Shown piece by piece: positions 37,101 to 50,299 of a stretch of DNA of 64,000 bases (position 1 is the stretch's first letter; each line of letters begins with the position of its first letter). The stretch comes from Siphonodentalium dalli (Eukaryota; Mollusca; Scaphopoda; Gadilida; Siphonodentaliidae), in the NCBI GenBank assembly GCA_032622095.1, contig CP136064.1, forward strand, positions 176,158,247 to 176,222,246, given 5' to 3'. Both the position numbers and the translations under genes were made by a program. A model generated the notes under the pieces. The model did no database searches. It worked only from the letters and a program-made list of their open reading frames with translations, and was not told where the DNA came from.

Positions 37101-40100
37101 TATCTATAAATGCCAACAATTTGATCCAGTTGATATTTCCATATCTGCACGGCATATATTGATTTTCACGAGTAATCAATTTGTGTGGCCTTTATTATCG
37201 TCTGTATTTGAAAATGGTGATATGTTTTCGACTCCGAGATTAAACTAACAAATCTGTAATTCTGACAACGTTTATATCACAATCTATGTTTGAACATAAA
37301 AGAATACTATCTCCGCTACAGGTAAGACTCATGTATTTGTAGAAAATTTCAGATAGAATGGTATTTTGAAGGGGTTATATCGGTGTTCACTGGTGTTGAC
37401 CTGTTTCAAAATTCGTGCTAACTTGGCTTTCAGCTCTTTTATTAGACTAGAAGGGTTAAGATAATCGTAAATGTCCAAATATGAAAATATATCTTAACCC
37501 GAATAGTCTAATTTGTTGGACTAGGGAAGTTGGTACCGGTAGCCGAGACAGCCCTCACAATAGTTGGTGGACCCAACTAATCAAACAGACTTACAGAGCT
37601 AGACGCTCTCGATTAGTTGGGAAGTTGGATCTTCAATCACTACCCCCATGGGCTTTTCCATTATTATGAATGTTTCCCCCACATATAACATGCAAATATA
37701 GCAACATAAGTTACATAACAAACTTTTTTGTATTTGAGATTTTGTTGAAATATTTTGGGTATTGTAGTAATTTAGAACATAAACATAACCATTTGATTGA
37801 GTTTCATTAAATTGAATTGGTCTAAGTTAGAAAAATTGACTTTGAAAACATTTCAGTTTTAAGACATGAGAAATTCATATTTCGAGAAATGCTCCAATGT
37901 CGAACCTATGACATAGAACACACCAGGATTCACTCAGTTAGGTAATATTGTGTCCTTGTCTTACTTAAGGTTATATTCTGTTGAAATATGATGGAATTGA
38001 TTGAATTAATTGTCAGCAATGAATGTGCCATGAGCGGCAAGTGGCGGACAACATGAAAAAAAGGAAGAAAATTGCAACATTTTGCCAGAATGTATATATA
38101 TCTGGAAAGCAGCCTATAGAATGACACAGCATGCTGCAGCTAAGTTATGTGAATGACAATCCGGCTCACTTTATCGAATGTCCTTGATTTGATCTTGCTA
38201 ATATTGCCTTTCACTTTTCCAAGAATGTGAAGTTCAAAATGTATAACTTGCCTCTCCCTTATAATTACGGTAACTAAAAACTGTGTCCTCCTGAGCACCA
38301 TATATTGGAAATAAATGGGCATTGGGCTTGTTATTATGTTATCCTGATAGCATTCAGTCATACACTGTATGATAGTCCAGTGAGTGCAACCAACTTATTT
38401 TCTATAATATGTACTGTCACCACAGGCCTTCTAAACAGTGATTGAGATCTTAATAAATATAAATATAATGCATCTATTCTCCATCACTTTGTACAAGAAG
38501 TCCATTTATAGTAAGGTAAGTGGGCGGTATCTGGAGAAGTCAGCCCCCCACGGAGTCGGGCCCAAACGAAGACGTCCCTACGCGAAGTCGGCCCCATTAA
38601 TTAGAAGGGATTAAATCGGCTTAATTTTATTGAGGTAATTTTTATGTTGGCTAATTGTGAGGTCCTCAATTTTTGCAAAAATATATAATATGATATCACT
38701 CAATTATGGAATGTGTTCCGTTTAGCATGAGTACAGTATCAAATAAATGCATGATGAAGACTTTTAATTTAAAGGTAGACTCAGTTTACTATAGACCCTG
38801 CCTGACCAAGACTCAGAGCCCCATAAATGTTTGTGTTATAGCGACTGATGGTTCACTAAAGACCCACCCCTGTGCTCTACCACAACTGTTTAGAATGCCT
38901 GTCACTACAATACTTTACACATCACAGCTTTCAATGAGATTACATATATTATACATCCGAGCCTTGAAATAGTGTCTGTCATTTGCAGAATGAGGTCCCC
39001 AGAGGGCAAATTTAGTGATGCTAACCAGCATAGCGTGTTAGCATCACCAAATTCACCCTCTGGGGACCTCATTCTGCAAATGACAGGCACACGATTTCAA
39101 GGCTTGAATGCACACAGTATAATATATATAAACCACTTTTACTTATGTTATACATACAGTTTATATTCACATAATGTTATACTATTTTGTGTAAAATTAC
39201 ACTTTCAACGTGTTTATTGCTGCTAACAAAATAAAATATAATCTAACACCTGTAGCGATCAGCTGTTTTGACCAGGTACTTAGACCTGTGTGAAACTGAA
39301 ACTGATATAACGGTAATCACAACAATTGATAAGTTGTGTCGGAGACAATGGGAACAAGGCCATGGGACTCAGAATATACGTATTCAATGTTTAGCTTCAC
39401 CTACCACAAAATAAACAAGTGAAATATATTCTTATTATAGCTTTTGATTCGTAAAAAGCGTTCCGTTCGCGAAAACGACGTGCTTCAATGCTTCAGATCT
39501 CGATCTAAAGCGGAAGTGAGAACTATTCAGTGAAACGAACCCTTGCCATATTCGTTTGTCTATTTATAGCCACTATAAAATTTGGTTCGCCATTTACTTT
39601 TACCAGGTATTCTAGCGCGTGGCCGATGAGAGCGCAGCAGGTAAATCATTTTTTTTTTTCTGTCTCAAACATTACTTTTTATCCACGTGAACTTCGTTTA
39701 AACCCAATTACTGTGTCCGCCTAATTTTCGAAAAATTCTTTTATCATGTTCTAATTGATCCCGGTTATTTATTTGAGCACTAAATGATAGCTTATTTATT
39801 CGGATTTCGTTTTAGCGCGAAAACCAAAAAGATCTATCAAGATCAAGTGTCATGTGATTCCATAGATTGCAACACCCCACTCCGGTTCCTTGGTCGGGTC
39901 GCCTTTTTAGCTCAACTTTACTTTGTAAAGTTTGAGCTATTGCCATGGCTTTGTCGTCCGTCGTCTGTGTGTGCGTGTACGTAAGGCGTCAACAATGCAG
40001 TCTACAGGTCGTACCTTTGGTCGGATCATTATGAAATTTGTCATAGCTGTTGACATCAACATTTAGACCAGAATGATTAATTTTGGGGTCATTCGGTAAA

Positions 40101-43100
40101 AAAACATGGCCGCCAGTGGCCATCTTGCATTTCAAAATTCAATCCATTAGCACGGGCTACAGGGCGTACTGTTTGTCTGATCGTCATGAAATTTGTCATG
40201 GATGTTAATATTGACATGTAGATGGGAACGAGTAATTTTGGGGTCATTCGGCCAAAAAACATGGTCGCCAGCAGCCATCTTGGATTTTACTCTTTGTATG
40301 ACTAAATCCTTTAGCACGGGCTACAGGTCCTACTTTTAGTCTGATCATCATAAAATTTGTCAAGAATGTTAATAATCACATGTAGATGGGAACGAGTCAT
40401 TTTGGGGTCATTCGGCCGAAAAACATGGCCGCCAGCAGCCAACTTGGATTTTACTCTTTGTATGACTAAATCCTTTAGCACGGGCTACAGGTCGTACCTT
40501 TAGTCTGATCATCATAAAATTTGTCATGGCTATTGATATTGGAATGTAGATGGGAACGAGTCATTTTGGGGTCATTCGGACAAAAAACATGGCCGCCAGC
40601 GGCCATCTTGGATTTCAAAATTTAATCCATTAGCACGGGCCACAGGTCGTACTCTTTGTCTGATCATCATGAAATTTGTCATGGATGTTAATGTTGACAT
40701 GTAGATGGGAACGAGTAATTTTGGGGTTATTTGGCCAAAAAACATGGCAGCCATCTTGGATTTTACTCTTTGTATGACTAAATTCTTTAGCACGGGCTGC
40801 AGGTCGTACCTTTAGTCTGATCGTCATAAAATTTTTCATGGATGTTAACGATGACATGTAGATGGGAACGACTCATTTTGGGGTCATTCGGCCGAAAACA
40901 TGGCCGCCAGCAGCCATCTTGGATTTTACTTTTCTCTTCATGTCTATAAACTAGTATTAGACATTCAACTTTCCACATTCCTAATCGCTCCATAGACTGT
41001 AATACATTAAATTATTCCCTTTCCAAGTTGAGCTACAGTGTCATTGACACTTTCATTTTTAATACCGGAAGTCAGCTTATGAGCGACTTCTCGGGGGAGG
41101 TAATGTGGCTAGCAAATACAAACATTGCATATCAATTTTGTTGAAGACTAATCTGTTCTGAGTCAGTATCCACAAGCTACCCGACGAATAAAAATCAAAA
41201 TGTGACATTTGTAGCTGTTTAAAAAATACGTGGTAGACGGCTTGCCGAGGCGCTACTTCGGGAAAAATAGCCCCTCATTTCAATCACCAAATTCACTTGT
41301 AACTAGATGGTTTTGTCTGCTACCATTTAGTAATAAGGTCAATCGATAGTGACATATCACGAAGTCATTGTGCACAATACCTGGCTCTCGAAATATAATC
41401 CGAACTTTGAGAGAAATCCGAGACCGTTAATTTGTCAACATTTAAAACTTGATATGGAGTAAATTGACGGAACGGAAAAGCGGAACGAACTTAAACTATA
41501 TATATATATATTGTTGTCTCCAAACTCACTCATCGTGGTATCCATTGTTGTTATATGTGCTTTTAGTTTTAAATATATTTGAATCGAAAAAAAAAAACTC
41601 GTAACAAACAAGAACATGTTATAGCCGGAATCCAATTATGTTCGTTTATGTTCGTTCCGTCTCCGATTCCCGTTTCCTATTTTCACGGCTTTTTGCAAAT
41701 ACATAATGGCTGAAAGTTCGAAGCGGTAGAAATACGCTCTCGATTTATGTGAAGAATGACACGACTGACATCTGAATCATGCATTGAATTTGTCACCACA
41801 CTAGAAATGTACTAGAAGCTCTGATCTACAAGTATGTGGCAGTTTTGGTTGTTAAATAATATTTTTAGTGTGTGTTATCGCTGGTGAAAAGTCGAGTAAA
41901 TGTCCATACCAATGATTGGTGACGGAGTACTGATTTCAATGATATACCGACTGGACTTTTATAGAGCTATGCTCTGATAATAAAAGTCAGGTTTACGGAC
42001 TACCCTCACAATTGGCTACAGCATTTAGCAATCACTGATTGACTGAATCAGCAATGGTGAAGCAATTTGCTGAAGCAAACTTGGCCACCGGCAAAGGGTT
42101 GCCATAGTCAGGGACATATCCAGGCCGTTTTTCATACCGTTTACCGGTTTGGGCACCCAAACTCTAGGCACCCAAAATTTGTTTTTTTTAAATTTGGTCC
42201 CAATTCATATCATAACAAGATGCAAATTATTTATATATTTATACATATTGACATAAGACATTTAAGTTTACAAAAATGTTTAAGTTTAACAGTTGGAATC
42301 ATAATGTAAAAGTATGTTTGGCTTAATCTAGCTTTCATCTGTGAAAACTTCAAATAGTTTGTTATCATTCAGCCTTCAGACTTCAGTATTTCAATCAAAA
42401 ACAGTACAGGAACAGTGACAATTTGATCAAATAAACCTAGTTATCAGGTGGGATCTCATAACACCAAATGAAAAATTAACATAGAGATTAGTACTAATAG
42501 TAATTACCAACTTAATAGACATTGTTTCTGTACTAGTATATTATGTATGTTTCTCTCACTTGAATTTTAGAAAATAGCCTATTATATGAATTAAGAGTGA
42601 TAATGGTAAGTCTCATTTCAAGCAGGATAAGCATAATCCATTGAACCAAAAGATATCTGACAATAACTTATAAGCATTTCAAATCCTTGTGCTTTCTCGT
42701 TTGTTCTTGATCCATACATGTACATATCTAAAAAGTTCTAAAGTTATGGTTGAGAAACTTGATCAAATTGACCTCTCAGTAAAATTCAAAATACTGACTC
42801 AAAGAACCCTAGATTAGCTCTCAATGCAATGGATTTTCAAAAACATTCCAGGAGGAAGAACGTTTCCCCACCATCAGCAGGGGGTCACCCTCCCAACAGA
42901 CATTCAGGATATGCCTTCCGAATATCATTGCCCAAAACAGGTGTCTCCAAAAAATCCCTGGATTTTTCACTGCATAGTGGATTGCAAATAGCCAAACAAT
43001 CTGAATTAAGAGGGCTGCTGAGAGGTAGCAAACTGATCTCTAGCGGACTGGTGATCGCAACCTGTTGTTACCTGCAGGCCAGGGTATTTTGACAAAAATC

Positions 43101-46100
43101 ATAACTCGATCAGATCGATACCGGGTACCAAGTTTGTCATGCTGAAAAGTCTCAATCGAGATCACTGAATAAAGATCCGAATGCAAAATGTCAACTCCCC
43201 CCCATTACAACATTTGTCCAGGTATGTTGTCGTGGGTGCAGTAATCTGTCCAATCGGGTGCTGACATTAATGGCTGCGCCGTGTACAATGTTAACGCCTT
43301 GGTGTGTGCACTTTAAAGAACACTGCTGGAGTCACCACAGCATTATAAATAGAGTTTAATTTCCCGGGTCCCACATTCATTCCCATTTCCCGGGAATATG
43401 ATTTGTAGGAACCAGGAACGGGGAGCATTGTTAACACTTGCTATATCATACATCAGTGAACACCAACAGAACATAATTTCATTTAATTTGTCTACCATGG
43501 CGCATAGTGCAATATATATGTTAAATATCTGCAAATTATACATAGAGTGTGGGTATAGTTGACCACACTATACGTATTATCAATTGTGGCGATGTTGTGA
43601 ATACCCTTAATAATAGACCATTCTGCATACATGTGCACTTTTTGCTGATGTTGCATTCTAAATTCCGAGAGAGCAAATCGTTTCGTGTAAGTTGTGAGTC
43701 TTTTGAATGTCAGTGCAGACTGAAGAGTCCAGTTAGAAATTATAATATTATACTATATATTTCCAGCTTCCGATATAACATAGACTTAATTGTACAACAC
43801 AATGGCTACTTGTAGTAGTCGACAGAAATTGTCTCCTGTTTAGGTATACTTTGAATGTTTTCCAGACTCAGCAAACAAGGCTAAATGCATGACATGTTCC
43901 AAGTAACTCGCCATGTTTGGTGGATCTATAATACAGGTGGACTCAGCAAACATCTCCCTCTTGTTCATAACATATCACCGAAGAGCTCATAACATATCAC
44001 TAAACAGTATTATAAATGAGAACACAAATCTGATGGAATTATATATAGACTGTTTCTTTTGTATTCTCTTTTAGTTCAACCCTGCAGGCATCCTCCCCTT
44101 TCTCTTGACACTTATTGTTTCAGCATCCTGGTTATAGCCTTTTTCTATATCTTTAAACCTAATTTAAAGGAATATGATCCTGAAAAAAATATTTTATTTG
44201 GCCTCAGTAGATAACTAAATGTTTTTAACTTGCTTTTGATGCCACACTTCATTATGAACTCATGTCCATAAAAATGCACATTCAGTAAGATTCATTTAGA
44301 AATTATACAGGTTAAAATTTTGAATTACGAATAAAAATATTGATATATTCATTTATTCAACATTTAAAAAAAAATTATGAATCTATTAATGCACTGAAAT
44401 TGTTAAAAATAATTAGCATTGGAGCATGTGGTCACATATTCTTCATAGCCATGCCTCTTTAACACCACACTTGATCATAATAAAATAGTGGCTTTGTCAA
44501 TGGCTGCAATGTTTCGAATAAAAAAAAATAAAACTTAAAATAATTTAGCTGATTATATTCTAACCTTTTTTGCATTTTCAGACTTATATGCTTTTCTCCA
44601 ACATGTAATGTAAATAAATAAAATATTGTGATGCTTCCAGGTCCTTTTCCATTATAAGACAACAAAATGTGATGATGATCGGACGGTACTGGATGATAGC
44701 CGAAATCATGAGAAGCCTATGGAACTCATTATTGGTAAAAAGTTCAAGCTTGAAGTCTGGGAAGAGTGTATAAAGACTATGAAAGCCAAGGAAGTGGCTG
44801 AATTTCTTGCCGAAAGTGAGGTAGGGCAAAAATTTAAATTGTGTTTGTTTGCCAGCTCCTAGCACAACGTTCCCACGCGCGACACACGTTTACTCATATG
44901 ATATTGGGGAAATCCCCAGGTTTCGAGCTTATAAAGCCCACTCTCTACCTATCCAAGAAAAAGCTCCCTACTGCAAAAAATATATCACTGATTAAAAAGA
45001 ATTTTTTTTTTTTTGTTCAGCCATAGATTTCACAAATGTTATATAAGTTATCAGTTTCGATGAATAACTGAAAATACTATTATTAATTGGTTTGAAGATA
45101 ATGTATTTATCTGATATGATCATAGATATGATATCTTATAGACAAAATTCAGGTTGAAAATGAAGAAAATAATATATATATCAATATATATTAGATAAGA
45201 TAAGATAAGATAAATTTTATTTAAAAGTCGGAGGTATTTAAACATATTACAAACACAAGCTCTGAAGAGCTTTTGAACGACTATAAAACAAATACATAAA
45301 TTAAAAACATACATAGCACAGGGTAGCATATCAATTTTATTTTATGCAAATTAAAATAAGTTGAACAATAGTTTTAAAAAAAGATGACCGACTTACCCAA
45401 ACTTTTTATATTGGGTAGGGAATGGGTTAACAAAGATTTTAATAATAGCGGCCTAAATCAATGTTTGAAAGCGAATCATGTATAACATTTTAACTTTCTG
45501 AAATTTTGCGAAAACCCTGTACAAATGCATTCTCTTACATATGCGAGTACCCCATAGGGGAGCCTCGCATATATAAGAGAGTGTATTGGCCTAACAATAT
45601 TTACCCTGACCTTGTAAGCCAGTGCATTCTCAAATTTCTCTTATATATGCAAGTCTCCCTATCACTGGCACAGGATCGATAATGCTGCACCAGCACAGTT
45701 CCCATCACGAAAGGGTTACAAAATGAGGACAACAATTTTATTCCAGGCTCAGGAATTTAGTGTTGAGTGTGATATGAAAAACTGAGAACCTAATTTTGAA
45801 AGCAGAGATCGGTGTAAATGTATCATTTCACAAATGGAATTGATATAATACCAGTATATGAATGTTTATAAAAATAGTCACATCCACTAAAACCACCATA
45901 AACAGAAAGAATATTATATAATAGACAGATGTTCTTATACCAATAATAAATATCGCATACATGTAGATTGCATGTTAGTCTTGTCATGTTTGTACCCTTT
46001 GTTATGTAAACAAACATAAAACAAGTTATGTTATGATTGTTTATAGAGAAACGCTCGGAACTATCGTATCTTTCAATGAAAATGTTCCATCACGCTGTGG

Positions 46101-49100
46101 AATGCGTAGCTAAAATGATTGGCACAATCAATAATCGCATTCAAATCACACCAAATTTTATTTTAATTGACCCGTTCTACCTGTTGTCAGTTCAAAATGA
46201 AGCTAATCTTTGTTACTTCATGATTGGGAAACGATCAGACAGAAAACGTGTACATAATATAACTGTTCTCGCAAAGAGATGAGTATTTTTCAATCCAGTT
46301 AGTATTTTCTCATAACCTATATCTGAAAAATCGTGACTCATCTTATAAACAACCCACTGCGCTTTTTGCAAGAAACTAAACAGCAGTCGACCTGTATTTT
46401 CTCGGACACAAAATGTGTTTTGTGAATAATATCACATTCATATCATCATTATGCTATACTATTAGTATATTCTTGAGGAAATTATCATAATTTGATAATG
46501 TTATTTCTAAATAATAACCTACAACTAAGGCCACCCGTCCATTAAAATATTACTTTCATGGCAATTAGTAGTCCATCTAGAAGTACCTCAAAATATTTGC
46601 ACTAGGTGTGTATTTGCTTTTTGAGGATTGGAAACTTGATTATATGTACTATAATCTTTTCAGCACACTGCTTCATATCCTATCATTTCTAAAGATTTAC
46701 GGAAAATCTTCTGGAAGGATGGTCCGAAGCCTAAAGAAACACCACATTGCTGTGGCATGATGTCAATAGCCGATCAGGGAACCGGATATCCGGATCTGGA
46801 TGAACTGCTCAAATCTCCACAACCTCTCGTCTTCACACTGGGTAAACATGATCATTCATACAGTGAGGGTATCAGCTAGGTGAAAATAAATTATATCTGT
46901 TGGGAGACACCACAACCGATGGGTGACTATCGCGAGAAATATGGGTTTTTGTCATTGAAATGTAGCCATTTCCTTGCACCTAATGCCCGTTTTATAAGTC
47001 GAGGTGGACATGGGATGTGCCAGCCTAATTAGTGTGAAAATGACAAAGTCCAAGACAGTTCGAATGGAGCACGACGTCTAAAACCAACTGGCTTGTCAGA
47101 ATTTCTCTGGTATGACACGTGCTACATGTCTGTGGCTCAACGCTGTTTTATACGACATGCTAAACACGGGTCGCGCCAATATGATTCAGCGAAAATCACT
47201 CCCCATTAATGATTTAGGACCCCTTTGGTGTAGAGCATGCTCAGTTTGAAGTGTTTGGCTTCATTACGTCATCACTGAGTCATCCTAGCATGACCCGCAT
47301 GTTGGATGAAACAGCGTCGGGCCACAGACGTGTTGGCTCTTGGCCGTTGTCAATATACATTGAAGGCAATGGTACGATACTACGGGTACATGCATGTATT
47401 GACTGACAAAGGACATTTCATGAAATTTGGGAGTAATAATGAGGGCCAGTTTATAGTACATTTTTAGACACTATCATGGCATATTTTTGTGAACTTCCCA
47501 AGAAGGGAAATGTTAATAGCAGATGTTATTTTGTATTACAAATGCTAAAATGGTTCGATATATACGTTTACGGCACGTGCCAGCTGGCTCGACTTATAAA
47601 TCAAACAAATGTAACACGTGCTAGAGACGCGCCAATGTCGACCAAGCAAAGGTAGCATGACCTGTGTTTGCGCAATGTATAAAACGGGCCCGAGCTAATA
47701 GGAAATCTACCCCTGCAAGTAGTGTCTGTCATTCGCAGAATGAGGTTCCCAGAGGGTGAATATAGTGATGCTATCCCACACATTGGACTGGCATCACCAA
47801 ATTCACCTTCTGGGGACCTCATTCTGCTTATGCCTCATCTTCTGGGAAATATCTATAGTCTAAAATTAACATTGTTTTTTGTTACTTTTTCCCTTCTGGG
47901 AAGTTTCTATATCCCCTAATTTGCAGAAGATAAAACACACACCTATTCTACAACATTAACAATTTAATGAAATACAATATGTTATTTACAGATATAACTA
48001 TTAGTGTTTATATACAGGGTTTCCGCCAGGGGGATATTAATGAGTCCGTATTGGGGAAACACATAACGCGACGGGATGACCATGGTTCGTCCTGTCGGGC
48101 GAAAATTTTGTTCTTTGACACGGCAAAGTAGCCATTTCCTTGCACCTGAGTGTCCCACAAAGCAATCCAAAGCTACGTGTATTATGCAAGTCGATCATTT
48201 CCGTAAATTCCGTGGGTGCATTAATTCTGTTGATGGTATCCAAATAATTAATCATGTAATTACGTACGTATAAGACTGCCGTCTGATTGAAGACTATATA
48301 AATGAACGAGCTACGAGTTACAGTGTTTACACATTTATAACTTACAATTCCAACAGGTATAATGAATATAAACACTAAAAAGTATCTACGCATTGACCAA
48401 TAATACCTAGCAAGGAGAATTGAATAAAGTATTTCTTAGAATTTCAAGTAGCGTCCGTGAAAATAAAACTGACAGGATTATATATTCTGTCAATCGTAAA
48501 ACTATTTGTGCGCTGTGACGTCATACTGCAGGGTTTGTCTGCAGGAGATATTTATAGCGGCGAAATACGAATGGTAGCGAAATCTTTCACTCGGAACATG
48601 TAGCTTGTTCAATAGTCTTTATTGGCTAACAACTGACAACCGCAGCTATAGAACAGAGTTTTAGCCAACGTTTTATAAAATATAATTGAGTTTTGGTGGG
48701 AAAAGTGAATATGTGCGTCGTTGATTGTGCTTGGGGACCCAGGCGGGATAAGGAAACTATTATTGACCGTACTTTGACCTATCTTCATATTGGGGGGGGG
48801 GGGGGGTGGGGTATGTGTTTGTGTTTATCCTCTGTGCATGTAATATGTCTCAAATGAATGGTGTTGTTACTATGAATTCCCGCTATAAAGACTGATTTGG
48901 GACAGGTTCCGTATTATTGTGAAATAAATCACTTTGGGATTTTGTTGAGTATGCATGGCAATATACGCATAATAATCAACACACGTAGAGAATCACATGT
49001 ATTTTTCAGGAACTTCACTTAAATCGAACTCAAAACAAATGATAATATAGCAATATATTAGATAAATGATCAACATTGAGTGTGCATTAAAATGTCCCGA

Positions 49101-50264
49101 CTCAGCAATTGGGTGTTATTTGATTCAATTATGTAATCGTACGATAGCACGGGGTCTTCGAGCCTGAGTAGTTTCATCCATGGAATCCCGTGCACAAAAA
49201 TATCCGTACTCAACAGTCCGGCATTCTTTGATGTTACCGCGACATGTATTACGCTGTATCTAATGTCGCTATTTCACCAGTGTTCTGTTTAACCCCCGAC
49301 CTCCCGTTGCAGCCGGTTTTTTTTACGACATATTGCTCTGACGTTTGATACATGCATGAATCAAACAGATCATCTGCGAGGGGAATGGGTCCGTGTGACG
49401 GACCCGCAGCCGGTCTGGCGGAAACCCTGTTATATATGTCTGTTCATTTGTGTTCAATGTTATGTTACATGTATTTATGGATTACGTTGAAATGATAATT
49501 CCAATAAAAGAGATTTGAAAATTGATAATCGAGGTGACTAATGGGTGAGAATCACCAACTTCAACTGGGGAACTTAAATCTGATCATAGGTCTCCAATAG
49601 CTGTTGAGGCCTAAGCAAAGTGAGTTTACCAGAGGGTGAGTTTGGTGATGCTAGTCCACCGTGTGGGATAGTGTCACTAAATTCACCCTCTGGGGACCTC
49701 ATTCTGCAAATGACACACTATTTGCAGACTTTAACTTACCAAGCCTGACATTGGTCGAATAAGGTGCATAACAATGTACTATGATAATAATAATAATTGT
49801 GCTCATATAGCGCGTATCCCCAATAGTATATAATACCAGATGGGCCCCAAGAGCTTCACATTATTACCCCAGCTGTTGAGAAATGCCGAGTCTTATTACT
49901 GCTGCCATTTTACAGGCGCTTAACTAGAGTGGCTTACACTTACCCAACAACCAGGTCCCTATTTCTCATCTAGGTATGACAAAGCAAGCACAATACAACT
50001 GTCCTTGCCAAAAGGTCACAACATGGCACAAGATTTGTTCAGCATGTGGCTCTATACAGAACAAACACCACTTAATCCGACCAAGCCACTTTTGCAGAGA
50101 CGATAGTCCACTGGCGGCCGCGAACTCACACCAGTGCGTCAACACCATTACAAGTCCGACACTCTAACCACTGGGCTACCACTTCCACAATACTCATTCT
50201 GACCCAAAACCAAGCCTACCCTTTTAGGATTTGTCTCTCTCTACTTATTGGGATCTATTATTGT

Positions 50265-50299
<35 letters not shown>

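Noticed and set aside
31583..37526. Inverted copies of TAGTCCAACAAATTAGAC about 5.9 kb apart, possibly the ends of one large transposon.
   Set aside because: Each copy is itself a small hairpin, so they are better explained as two separate MITEs in opposite orientation.
46037..46282. 81-codon frame on the + strand in AIP intron 2.
   Set aside because: No similarity to AIP or to any family I know; AIP exons 2 and 3 join correctly without it.
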